From assembly GCF_013201545.1 (NCBI RefSeq), contig NZ_CP053746.1, positions 4,540,501 through 4,604,500 on the forward strand: 64,000 nucleotides of DNA, given 5' to 3'. Shown here piece by piece: positions 7,867-15,663 of this stretch. The number at the start of each line of letters is the position of its first letter. Within the stretch, counting starts at the first letter, position 1. Source of the stretch: Pseudomonas graminis. Lineage in GTDB: Bacteria > Pseudomonadota > Gammaproteobacteria > Pseudomonadales > Pseudomonadaceae. Made by a program: the position numbers and the translations under genes. The notes under the pieces are model-generated. The model made no database searches. It was not told the origin of the DNA and was given only the letters and a program-made list of their open reading frames with translations.

Positions 7867-9027
7867 ATGAAAACACTTCCTTGCTATTTCGATTACGCCG
7901 CCACCACACCGGTGGATGACCGCGTCATCCAGGCCATGGTCACGTGCCTGGGCCGCGAAGGCACCTTCGGCAATCCGGCCTCCTCTTCTCACTCTTACGG
8001 CAATCAAGCCCGCCAGGCCGTTGAGCTGGCCCGCCGTCAGGTTGCAGAACTGGTGGGCTGCAGTGCCGACGCGCTGGTCTGGACCTCAGGCGCGACCGAA
8101 TCCAACAACCTGGCGATCAAGGGTATCGCGCTCAACCCGCGCAACGGCGCCCGCCGCCACCTCATCACCAGCACCATTGAACACAAAGCCGTCATCGACA
8201 CCGTGCGCCAACTCGAGCAAGCCGGTTGCCCGGTGACCTGGCTCGAACCCGACAATCGCGGCCTGATTCACCCCGACGCCGTGCGCCAGGCACTGCGCGA
8301 CGACACCCTGCTGGTCTCGCTGATGCTGGTCAACAACGAGCTGGGCACTGTGACCGACATCGCCACCATCGGCCAATGGGTCCGTGAACACGGCGCCCTG
8401 TTCCACGTCGACGCCGCCCAGGGCGCTGGCAAACTGGCAATCGACCTGAGCACGCTGCCAGTGGACCTGATGTCCTTTTCCGCGCACAAAACCTACGGCC
8501 CGAAAGGCATCGGCGCACTCTACGTCGGCGAACGCTCACAGCCGCTGCTCGAGGCGCAGATGCACGGTGGCGGTCACGAACAGGGTTACCGCTCCGGCAC
8601 CCTCGCCACTCACCAGATCGTCGGCATGGGCGCGGCATACGCACTGGCCAGCGCTGAAATGGACGAGGAAGTGAGGCGTATCAGCGCCTTGTCGGCGCAA
8701 CTGCGTGAAGGGTTGCTCGGCTTGAGCGGCGTGAGCCTTAACGGCGATGCACAACAGCGCATTCCCCACACCCTGAACGTCTGCATCGACAGCCCGGGGT
8801 TTAACGTTGCCAGCCTTGCCAGTGAACTGGCGGTGTCCTCGACCTCTGCTTGCAACTCGGCAAGCAGCAGCGTTTCCCACGTGTTGCTGGCGCTGGGGTT
8901 GAGTCAGGCTCAGGCGGGCAGCAGCTTGCGGCTGAGTTTGGGCCGGTATACCGAAGTGGGTGATGTGGAAAAGGCAATTGCGGTGATTGCCGGTAAGGTG
9001 AATGCGCCCTCGGCGACGTTTTGGTAA
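7867..9027 (+). CDS. Cysteine desulfurase family aminotransferase (class V, IscS/NifS-like)
   Basis: A 386-residue PLP enzyme. The N-terminal YFDYAATTPVD motif, TSGATESNNLAIKG, HVDAAQ, the Schiff-base lysine in SFSAHKTYGPKG (K208) and the catalytic cysteine in STSACNSASSS (C329) are all present. It would remove sulfur from L-cysteine to form a persulfide. It stands outside any isc or suf operon and is divergent from an Lrp-type regulator, so a catabolic or specialised sulfur role is more likely than general Fe-S assembly. The start at 7867 gives the standard IscS-like N-terminus; the upstream in-frame GTG/ATG extension runs into promoter sequence. The C-terminal Fe-S scaffold-binding tail of IscS is absent. 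Confidence 0.88.
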   Translation: MKTLPCYFDYAATTPVDDRVIQAMVTCLGREGTFGNPASSSHSYGNQARQAVELARRQVAELVGCSADALVWTSGATESNNLAIKGIALNPRNGARRHLITSTIEHKAVIDTVRQLEQAGCPVTWLEPDNRGLIHPDAVRQALRDDTLLVSLMLVNNELGTVTDIATIGQWVREHGALFHVDAAQGAGKLAIDLSTLPVDLMSFSAHKTYGPKGIGALYVGERSQPLLEAQMHGGGHEQGYRSGTLATHQIVGMGAAYALASAEMDEEVRRISALSAQLREGLLGLSGVSLNGDAQQRIPHTLNVCIDSPGFNVASLASELAVSSTSACNSASSSVSHVLLALGLSQAQAGSSLRLSLGRYTEVGDVEKAIAVIAGKVNAPSATFW

Positions 9028-9058
9028 GAGAGCTGGCTGGAGCGAAAGTGGAGCGAAA

Positions 9059-9077
9059 GGGGACCGATTTATTTACA
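9059..9077 (+). repeat. GGGGAC motif, left copy of a 19-bp inverted repeat
   Basis: GGGGACCGATTTATTTACA. The complement of the same 19-mer, with one mismatch, is at 10251-10269. The pair brackets 1.2 kb holding two immunity-like genes and a toxin remnant. Confidence 0.5.
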
Positions 9078-9188
9078 ACGCTTCACCGTAAATTAAGCAA
9101 TCCCCGATGGCTGCGTTCCAAGCCAACTCAAGGGCAGCGCCCCGCCCCTTTTCGTCTGCGCAATTGACAGGGTCGATCACGTCTCTGT

Positions 9189-9503
9189 CTAACCCAATGC
9201 ATCATGTAACGATACTTCATGATCGAGATCGCCATCCTCTAGACATTTATATGGGGCGTCTCCTACCGCTGCCTTCAGCAGGCCATGCAACGCTGGAGTT
9301 CTAAGATTGACCTGAAGCCAAAGCGAATGGCGATCCTCCTGAATCACACGCACCTCGTAATGAGCTCCGTTTTTCAAGCTCCAATCTTTTAGATAGACAG
9401 ATCCCTCGTAGTGTTCAACGTAAAAAGCGCTGGACTTAAGAAAATCCATGACGTGCTGACAGATACTTTCGTCTGCCAATACCAGCCTATACTCATCACT
9501 CAT
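9189..9503 (-). CDS. Small hypothetical protein, possible orphan immunity protein
   Basis: A 104-residue acidic cytosolic protein (MSDEYRLVLADESICQHVMD) with no signal peptide or membrane segment. It is alternately alpha/beta and not recognised. It lies third in a row of small genes downstream of the Rhs effector on the same strand, where displaced immunity genes typically accumulate. Its ATG overlaps the TGA of a short upstream open frame (ATGA), as immunity genes often overlap toxins. Ribosome site GGAGAGG 11 bases upstream. GC content is clearly lower than in the flanking chromosome. Confidence 0.6.
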   Translation of the reverse strand: MSDEYRLVLADESICQHVMDFLKSSAFYVEHYEGSVYLKDWSLKNGAHYEVRVIQEDRHSLWLQVNLRTPALHGLLKAAVGDAPYKCLEDGDLDHEVSLHDALG

Positions 9504-9594
9504 AACGTTTTCAACCTCTCCGGACTAACTGTAGGCCAGTAAATAACGTTGAAGAAATGCTTTCCCTTATTTACCTTGCTTGTTTGCGGCAAAC

Positions 9595-9945
9595 TTACTG
9601 AGTTCTAAGCCATTCAGCCATTTTTTCGGTGATGCGTTCCAACAAACCCACCCTAGCTATGATAACGAGCTCGCAGCCCATATCTTTATCGAGATACAAA
9701 ACTAATGGATCAACATCCTCATCGAGAACTATTTTGAGGATTCTACCGGTGATTTCATTTCGTGCGGAGAATACAGGATTTCCGTCTCTGAACGGTGTGC
9801 CATCTGAGAAAGCCGTATTATAAAAAGGCGCCTTAAGCTCTTTTATCTCTGTTCCCTCCTCATTGCACGCTAAAAGGAAACGATCGTACAGGTATTGCTC
9901 CAGCTGAATATAGCTCTGCTCTTCTCTTAAGTAGTCGTCAAACAC
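9595..9945 (-). CDS. Orphan immunity protein, paralogue of the Rhs immunity protein
   Basis: A 116-residue acidic protein, the same length as the product of the gene next to rhs (10491-10841) and aligning without gaps with about 61 identical residues (53%) by eye. Shared blocks include FSDGTP, DGNP, FSARNE, IVLDED and CELV. It starts with GTG at 9945, with GGAG 7 bases upstream; the same GAG-TAA-then-start arrangement occurs at the rhs/immunity junction. The sequence just upstream encodes the final residues of a related toxin, so this gene probably guarded a tip that has been lost. It may still protect against kin carrying that toxin. AT-rich relative to the chromosome. Confidence 0.75.
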   Translation of the reverse strand: MFDDYLREEQSYIQLEQYLYDRFLLACNEEGTEIKELKAPFYNTAFSDGTPFRDGNPVFSARNEITGRILKIVLDEDVDPLVLYLDKDMGCELVIIARVGLLERITEKMAEWLRTQ

Positions 9946-9949
9946 TCAA

Positions 9950-10045
9950 TTACTCCGCTAGCCCCATGCCAGTAATTATTTCAACTCCAACTCCATCAGG
10001 TTTTTCGCAGGAATGAATATGCTCCACAATCGTCGCGATTGTTTT
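9950..10045 (-). pseudogene. Remnant of an Rhs C-terminal toxin tip
   Basis: A 31-codon open stretch ending TAA 4 bp before the orphan immunity gene. Its last residues, VGVEIITGMGLAE, match the last residues of the intact Rhs protein, VDIEVITGKAFVE, in both sequence and distance from the stop codon. An in-frame stop and poly-A/T runs upstream show that the rest of the toxin is missing or frameshifted. Confidence 0.6.
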
Positions 10046-10250
10046 TTATCAAAAAAATAATGCTTTGCTTTTCTTGGCCAGACGATAACAGCCCCAATAA
10101 TTAAATCGCCAAGCGATTGGGCAAACTTTGCAGTTTATAATGTAAGTCTTTTTAGTCATGAAATACATGCCCTGCTCCGCCTGATTTTTTTGCCTGCGCA
10201 CCAGTCTTTCCATTTGGTCCGACAGGACTGATCTATGTACAGCGCCTCGC

Positions 10251-10269
10251 TGTAAATAAATCTGTCCCC
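10251..10269 (-). repeat. GGGGAC motif, right copy of the 19-bp inverted repeat
   Basis: On the minus strand this reads GGGGACAGATTTATTTACA, 18 of 19 bases matching the left copy at 9059-9077. Confidence 0.5.
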
Positions 10270-10343
10270 GCTGAACGTGCTCCGCCTTGCTTACTCGCGG
10301 AACCTGGGCGTGTTGCTGCTCGCTCTTCATTGCGTCCCTACGA

Positions 10344-10368
10344 GATAAAGGGGTCCGTCCCCTTTATC
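10344..10368. repeat. Perfect 10-bp hairpin
   Basis: GATAAAGGGG-TCCGT-CCCCTTTATC, perfect arms with a 5-nt loop. It lies downstream (on the minus strand) of the Rhs immunity gene and could end that transcript, although there is no T-tract. Confidence 0.5.
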
Positions 10369-10490
10369 CCTGTCGTCTACGACCAGCTATCCCCGCACAC
10401 TAAAATTTTTCAGGGAGTCAAAGGGGTGCGTTCCCTTCAACTCACCAAACCGGTTTCATTCCATGACTGCCATTTCACATGCAAAAATTA

Positions 10491-10841
10491 TTATTGAGAT
10501 TTAATCCATTTACACATTTCTTTTTTTATTTCATCCAGCAAAGCCACTTTCCCTACCAAGACGAGTTCACAATTCATTTCTTTGTCATGATACGACACCA
10601 GCGTGTCGATATCCTCATCAAGCACTATTCTTAGGATTTGACCGTTACTCTCATTTCTCGCAGAGAATATTGGGTTGCCGTCCTGGCACGGCGTCCCATC
10701 CGAAAATTTTGTATTGCAGTACGGTACTTTAAATTTGCCGATGTCCAGTCCGTGTACCTTCCCCTCCGAACTAAATAACTCATATAAATGTCTTTCCAGC
10801 TCAACGTAGGACTGCGCGTTATCTAAGTAGCTGTTGAACAT
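10491..10841 (-). CDS. Cognate immunity protein of the Rhs toxin (predicted)
   Basis: A 116-residue soluble, acidic protein starting MFNSYLDNAQSYVELERHLY. It begins 5 bp after the rhs stop codon, and the GGAG of its ribosome site lies inside the last rhs codons. Position and coupling are those of polymorphic-toxin immunity genes. A 53%-identical paralogue is encoded at 9595-9945. No family is recognised; the central block FSDGTPCQDGNPIFSARNE is the most conserved part. It would bind and neutralise the Rhs tip in the cytoplasm. GC content is much lower than in the rhs core, as is usual for exchanged tips. Confidence 0.75.
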   Translation of the reverse strand: MFNSYLDNAQSYVELERHLYELFSSEGKVHGLDIGKFKVPYCNTKFSDGTPCQDGNPIFSARNESNGQILRIVLDEDIDTLVSYHDKEMNCELVLVGKVALLDEIKKEMCKWIKSQ

Positions 10842-10846
10842 ATATT

Positions 10847-13800
10847 TTACTCCACGAAAGCCTTACCGGTGATAACCTCAATGTCCACCCGTTCATGTTT
10901 GGTGTCTTTCACCATAAACGAATGGTTGATATACGAATCTGCTCCGCCACATCTGCACGCATTATCAATGTACTTAATGGCCTTTTTGAAAGCGTCCTCC
11001 CTGGCAGCAAGATCTTTCTTGTTAAGTTTCTCCTTCAGCTCAGACAGCATTTGCTTGGCCTCACTCGCGGTGAGGGGTTTATCTTGGTTCCAGGCAACCG
11101 ACTCCTCAAGCTTTGCGCCTTGAGCCTGGATCCGACCACGATGGGCAGCCAACCCCAACGGATCCGTCCAGACCAAGGGATTCGGGGCGTATTGGTAAAC
11201 ATTAATGCCACCCTCATAACCTATCGGATCCTTGCTGATGAACCGCCCGACCCTTGGATCATAGTACCGATGCCGGTTGTAGTGCAGGCCGGTCTCGTGG
11301 TCGTGGTACTGCCCCTGGAACCGGATCGGTTGGCTCAGGTTGACCTGTTGTGCGAATTCAGAGCGCTGTTCGGTTGCTTCGCCCCACGCTTTGTATTGAG
11401 CGCTCCAGGCGGTGTTGCCGTTCTGGTCGGTGATTTCCTGGGGCGTGCCGAGGTGGTCGCATTGGTACCAGGCGAGGGCGTCGATTGGCAGTGCGACAGG
11501 TTTGTAGTTCCAGAGCGGATCTTCTTTGAAGTTGTAGCGACCTTCGTAAGTCGGTTGGCTTACGAGGCGAATGGTCTCGTGTCGGATGGCCTGGGCAACC
11601 GGGACGTAAGTACCGGGCTCGTGGATGTAATGGACCGTGCGGCCGAGTGCGCTGGCGTAGGGCGGAGGGCTGCTTTCCCAAGCCAGGTTGTCGCCATCCC
11701 AGCCGTACAGGGTGAAGCCGCAACCGAGTTCGCGCTCTTTGCGGGCGTGTTCGTTTTCGTTCCAGCCGGTGCCGGCTTCGGGGCGTGGGCGGTAGTGGGC
11801 TTTGGAGAGTTTGTAGAGGCGACGTCCGAGGGGGTCGTAGCCGAAGTCGACGGTGAGGCGCGGATCTCGGAAATGCGCGAGGCGATCGAAGAGGTCCCAG
11901 TGCAGTTCGCTGCGCAGGCCGTCGGTCCAGCGCGTTGTCTGGTTGCCGCGTTCGTCGTATTCGTAGTGGTTGCCGGCGTAGTCGCGCAGCAGGTTGTCGA
12001 TCAGTTTGTGGCGGACAGGCTCCGGATCTAACGGACGGCGGACGGGGTCGGCGCTGTCATCGAGCAGATTACTAGCCCGGTCGAAGGCGAAGGTTTCTGT
12101 GCCGTGGCGGCTCGTTGCGGCGAGCAGGCGGCTGACCGGGTCGTATTTATAAGCAAGGACTCCACGGCGGCTGTCGTTGATGTCGGTGAGTTGGCCGGCG
12201 GCGTCGTAGGTGTAGGCGCGTTTTATAAGCGTGGATTTGTCGTCTGCTCGGCCCAGTAGTTGGTGTTGCAGACGTCCTGCCGGGTCCCATTGCTGGGTTT
12301 GCAGAAGGTTATTGCCTTGATGCCGCTTGATCTCGCGATGCAGATCATCGCGTTCGTAACTAAGCAGTTCGTGCTCGTCGAGCTTCAGGCCCAGTAGATG
12401 ACCGCTGCCATAGGTGAGCCAACTGACACGATGTCCATCAGGGCGGACAGTCGCGACGCGGTTATTAAGGGCGTCGTATTCGTGCTGCCAGACGGCAACC
12501 AGCGGCTTATCCAGATTCGAATAATGCTGATGCTCGCGTAGCAAGTTGCCCGCTGGGTCATGGAACCATTGCAACCGGCTGGCGGCGTTGGTGGCCATGA
12601 CCAGATGGCCATTGCCGTCGTAGGCAAAGGTTTCGCTCTGGGACTTTTCGCCGAGGGTGGCACGGCGTTCGGTCAGGCGGCCCACTGGGTCGAAGGTCAG
12701 CGCAATCGTGCGCTGGCCGTTGATGGTTTCGGCGAGGCGGCCGGTTTGCGGGTCGTACTGATAGCGAGTCGAGCGATTGTCGAAGCCGCGCTCTTCCAGC
12801 AGCCTGCCGACCGGGTCGTAGTGAAAGTGCGCACGGCGTTCGTTTTCGTTTTCCAGCGCAACGAGACGACCGAGTTTGTCCCAGCGGTAACGCAAGGTTT
12901 GCTCGGCGGCGTCGACGCGTTCGGCGATAAAACCGGCGGCGGTGTAACGCCATGTGGTGCAGCGTTCAAGGCCATCGGAGTGGGCGAGAAGTCTGCCTTC
13001 GGCATCCCGGCTAAAGCGCTCTTCGGTTTTGTCCGGATGTTTGATCAGGACAAGCTGGCCTGACTTGTATTCGTACGTGGTGCTGTGCCCGGCCGGATCG
13101 GTAAAGCGAACCATTTGGCCGCGTTCGTCGTACTCCCAAACACTCAGCTTGCCCGAGCAGTCGGTGTATTTGAGGAGTTGTCCGGCGTCGTTGTAGGCCA
13201 ACGCCTTTGTATTGCCGTTGGCGTCCTTGATTGCTGTAGGAAGGCCAAACGAGTTGTAGGTGTATTCGGTAACGTTCTCTAGCGGATCGATCGCCTCGAC
13301 CAGATTTCCGCGATGGTCGTAGTCCCGCTTCCACAAGCCGCCCTCGCCATCGCTGATCTTGATCAGACGACTTTTATCGTCGTACGCATAATTGATGACG
13401 CTGTGGTCAGCGCGGGTGTGTTCGGTCAGGTTGCTCAGCTTGTCGTAGCGATAACGGTCGGTGCTGCCACCGGTGTGAACGTGGCGAATGATGTTCTTCG
13501 CCGCATCACGGAAGAACCATTCGGAGCGCCCATCGGCATGGCGAATGCGATAGGTGTAACCCAAGCTGTCGTAGTAGTGCCGGGTTTCGTGACCGAGAGC
13601 ATCGGTGACGTAGGTCAGACGAATGTTTTCATCCCACGCCAGCCGAGTATCAAAACTGCCGTCATCCGCCCACTCGCGCACGGCCTTGGCGTCGGGCCCT
13701 GTTCCCTGCCACTGCAGGTTCAGGCCGCGATTGGTGCGGTCGGTGTAGCGAGTAATGAGATGGTTTTGATACTGGTAGCGCCACGCAGCGCCGTTCTCAT

Positions 13801-15466
13801 CCTGAGCCAGAACAAGATCGCCAGAATCGTCGTACTGATACGCGCAAAGTTGGCGTTTGACGGCGCCGTCACGAACTTCCCACAGGCCGGTCAGACGCCC
13901 CTGATCATCAATCAAAGTGCCAAGGCGAAGATGGACTTTGTTGGCATCTTTTTCGGAGTAAGTCACCAGCTCGGAGAGCACCAATTGCCCATCATGTCGA
14001 TGCTCGTAATGCAGCATCACCCCGGCTGCATTGGGCAAAACCTTGCTGATCAGTACAAAACGATCACCCCGCCGAACATAGGTTTCCCTGTGCTCAAGGC
14101 CACGCATCAGCAATAACCGATCTTTGCTGAGGCGAACGACCGTCAGGTTTTCAATGGCGTTGAAGTGAAAGAGTTTTACCTTGGGAAGAGGAAATTCATG
14201 ACTACGCCCATCCGAGTCATGAAACACCAAACCATCGCCGACGAGATCAAAGCGCGTGGTAAACGGCGTAATCCATCGCGCGCCCACCACGTCATGATCG
14301 TAGGCATCCAGACTTGAGCAATAAGTCCGCGTCCACTCAATGGGAAAAGGCCCCGGCAAACTGAAATCGGTATGACTGACCGACTCAGAACCCATCGCAA
14401 AACTAATACTGTTGGCCGTAGAGGCGCAGACACAATTCTTGAGCTCGTTAGGTCGACCCTTGGCAGGCTTCTCATGCTGTACAACCTCAAGCTTCCCTTC
14501 ACCGGCCCGTCGCTTGGCCTGATTAATCACCCCCGGCTTGATGTTGAAAGACTGCCCATGCCCGTTGCGCGCACGCCAAATGACGACCGCACCCTCCAAG
14601 GTAACCAGCAACGCAGCGATGGAATGCTGAGCCCCGGGATCCGCAAGCCCCTTAATTTGCGTGCGAACCTGAGGAGCCAGGTCACGCAATAACCTGGCCT
14701 GCCTGCCCACCTCCTTTTTAACCGCTTCAGGCACAAGGTGTTCGACGGCGCCATTCACCGCACCCTTGCCCGCAGCAACGCAAACATCCGCAGCCGCCGC
14801 AAAAATATTGCCAATCGCCGCCTGAGGATCGTAGGCCCAAAGATCGCCTGCGGCCTGAACCAGCTGCTGCGCCTCAAGCAAATCACCCTTGGCATTCAGC
14901 TCCGGGTTAACCAGCGTTTCAAGACCAGCAGCGATCTGAAGCAGCACGCCTTCGCCCAGCTTCCCGGCATCCTCAAGAATCCCGGGCAGCTTGCCCTGCG
15001 CCTGGGTCACGAAATCATCAAGGGTCCCGACGATGGTGGCATTGAGGTGCCCGATCAGAATCTCGATCAGCGCGTCACCCAGCACCATCTTGCCGGCCTG
15101 CCGCATCTCCTGACGCACCAAAAAAAGCATGGGCCGCAGGCTCATCCGTGCCGCCGCCATGCCCGGCGGGATGGGGACCATGCCGATCAGGTTTATGCCC
15201 AAACTGACCCAGTCCAACGGGTCGCGCTTGGCACTGGTCGCCAGCCGAGCGATGTCATTCAGCGCATCGACCAGCGCCATGATGTTGCCCACCACCGGCA
15301 GCCCGCCGGCCACGCTCTTGATCCGTTCAAGCGAAACGACCCCGCCGCTGATGCCCTGCAGCCAGGCATCGACATTCGCCGCGCCAAGACCAACGTCTTC
15401 AACCTGAATCTGATCAAGCGGTACAACCGCCACCTGAGGCTCGCGCGTCCCCATATTCGCGCTCAT
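10847..15466 (-). CDS. Rhs-family type VI effector with unrecognised C-terminal toxin
   Basis: A 1539-residue polymorphic toxin. Residues 1-~330 hold two hydrophobic helical stretches (PVVGNIMALVDALNDI and WVSLGINLIGMVPIPPG) and a long helical region, the N-terminal type found in Pseudomonas Rhs effectors. The DUF6531-like start of the shell is near residue 350 (NCVCASTANSISFAMG and PIEWTRTYCSS). About twenty RHS/YD repeats follow (YDxxGxL, YxYDxxxRL). The core ends at VGRFISKDPIGYEGG and NPLVWTDPLGL (residue ~1434), the conserved cleavage motif. The last ~104 residues are the tip: a Lys/Glu-rich helical segment, then CRCGG and NHSFMVKDTKHERVDIEVITG. I do not recognise its activity. No PAAR motif is visible. 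It overlaps the upstream 65-codon gene by 4 bases (ATGA), which ties it to vgrG. Confidence 0.9.
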   Translation of the reverse strand: MSANMGTREPQVAVVPLDQIQVEDVGLGAANVDAWLQGISGGVVSLERIKSVAGGLPVVGNIMALVDALNDIARLATSAKRDPLDWVSLGINLIGMVPIPPGMAAARMSLRPMLFLVRQEMRQAGKMVLGDALIEILIGHLNATIVGTLDDFVTQAQGKLPGILEDAGKLGEGVLLQIAAGLETLVNPELNAKGDLLEAQQLVQAAGDLWAYDPQAAIGNIFAAAADVCVAAGKGAVNGAVEHLVPEAVKKEVGRQARLLRDLAPQVRTQIKGLADPGAQHSIAALLVTLEGAVVIWRARNGHGQSFNIKPGVINQAKRRAGEGKLEVVQHEKPAKGRPNELKNCVCASTANSISFAMGSESVSHTDFSLPGPFPIEWTRTYCSSLDAYDHDVVGARWITPFTTRFDLVGDGLVFHDSDGRSHEFPLPKVKLFHFNAIENLTVVRLSKDRLLLMRGLEHRETYVRRGDRFVLISKVLPNAAGVMLHYEHRHDGQLVLSELVTYSEKDANKVHLRLGTLIDDQGRLTGLWEVRDGAVKRQLCAYQYDDSGDLVLAQDENGAAWRYQYQNHLITRYTDRTNRGLNLQWQGTGPDAKAVREWADDGSFDTRLAWDENIRLTYVTDALGHETRHYYDSLGYTYRIRHADGRSEWFFRDAAKNIIRHVHTGGSTDRYRYDKLSNLTEHTRADHSVINYAYDDKSRLIKISDGEGGLWKRDYDHRGNLVEAIDPLENVTEYTYNSFGLPTAIKDANGNTKALAYNDAGQLLKYTDCSGKLSVWEYDERGQMVRFTDPAGHSTTYEYKSGQLVLIKHPDKTEERFSRDAEGRLLAHSDGLERCTTWRYTAAGFIAERVDAAEQTLRYRWDKLGRLVALENENERRAHFHYDPVGRLLEERGFDNRSTRYQYDPQTGRLAETINGQRTIALTFDPVGRLTERRATLGEKSQSETFAYDGNGHLVMATNAASRLQWFHDPAGNLLREHQHYSNLDKPLVAVWQHEYDALNNRVATVRPDGHRVSWLTYGSGHLLGLKLDEHELLSYERDDLHREIKRHQGNNLLQTQQWDPAGRLQHQLLGRADDKSTLIKRAYTYDAAGQLTDINDSRRGVLAYKYDPVSRLLAATSRHGTETFAFDRASNLLDDSADPVRRPLDPEPVRHKLIDNLLRDYAGNHYEYDERGNQTTRWTDGLRSELHWDLFDRLAHFRDPRLTVDFGYDPLGRRLYKLSKAHYRPRPEAGTGWNENEHARKERELGCGFTLYGWDGDNLAWESSPPPYASALGRTVHYIHEPGTYVPVAQAIRHETIRLVSQPTYEGRYNFKEDPLWNYKPVALPIDALAWYQCDHLGTPQEITDQNGNTAWSAQYKAWGEATEQRSEFAQQVNLSQPIRFQGQYHDHETGLHYNRHRYYDPRVGRFISKDPIGYEGGINVYQYAPNPLVWTDPLGLAAHRGRIQAQGAKLEESVAWNQDKPLTASEAKQMLSELKEKLNKKDLAAREDAFKKAIKYIDNACRCGGADSYINHSFMVKDTKHERVDIEVITGKAFVE

Positions 15467-15660
15467 GAAAACTTCTCGCCGGCCAGCAAGTCCGGAGCCT
15501 CAAGCAGGCTCTCCAGCTCAGTTGGCGCCGGCAGGCTCGGGAGCTTGCCGCTTTTGATCACGCCACTCAGAACGCTCGCAACAAGAGGCGCGAGTGCGGT
15601 GGCCTGCGCCGGTAAACTCGCTCCGGCGCCCTGCATCGCCGCCAATCCGTGCTCAAGCAC
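15463..15660 (-). CDS. Small protein between vgrG and rhs
   Basis: A 65-residue, Ala/Leu/Pro-rich protein starting at GTG 15660, 3 bp after the vgrG stop, and ending in TGA that overlaps the rhs ATG. The mid part (ALAPLVASVLSGVIKSG) is hydrophobic and the C-terminus is helical (LESLLEAPDLLAGEKF). It is not PAAR, DUF4123 or an EagR-type DUF1795 chaperone, the partners usually found here. It could be a small adaptor or a relic of one. Existence rests on tight coupling on both sides. Confidence 0.55.
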   Translation of the reverse strand: MLEHGLAAMQGAGASLPAQATALAPLVASVLSGVIKSGKLPSLPAPTELESLLEAPDLLAGEKFS

Positions 15661-15663
15661 ATC

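Larger units (their letters stand above)
10046..10490. other. AT-rich scar region between the two immunity genes
   Basis: An open frame of 93 codons exists on the minus strand (10049-10330) but its composition and lack of recognisable domain or ribosome site make it doubtful; it may include degraded Rhs sequence. The region also holds the right copy of the GGGGAC inverted repeat (10251-10269) and short hairpins at 10344-10368 and about 10421-10437. I see no supported functional gene. Confidence 0.4.
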
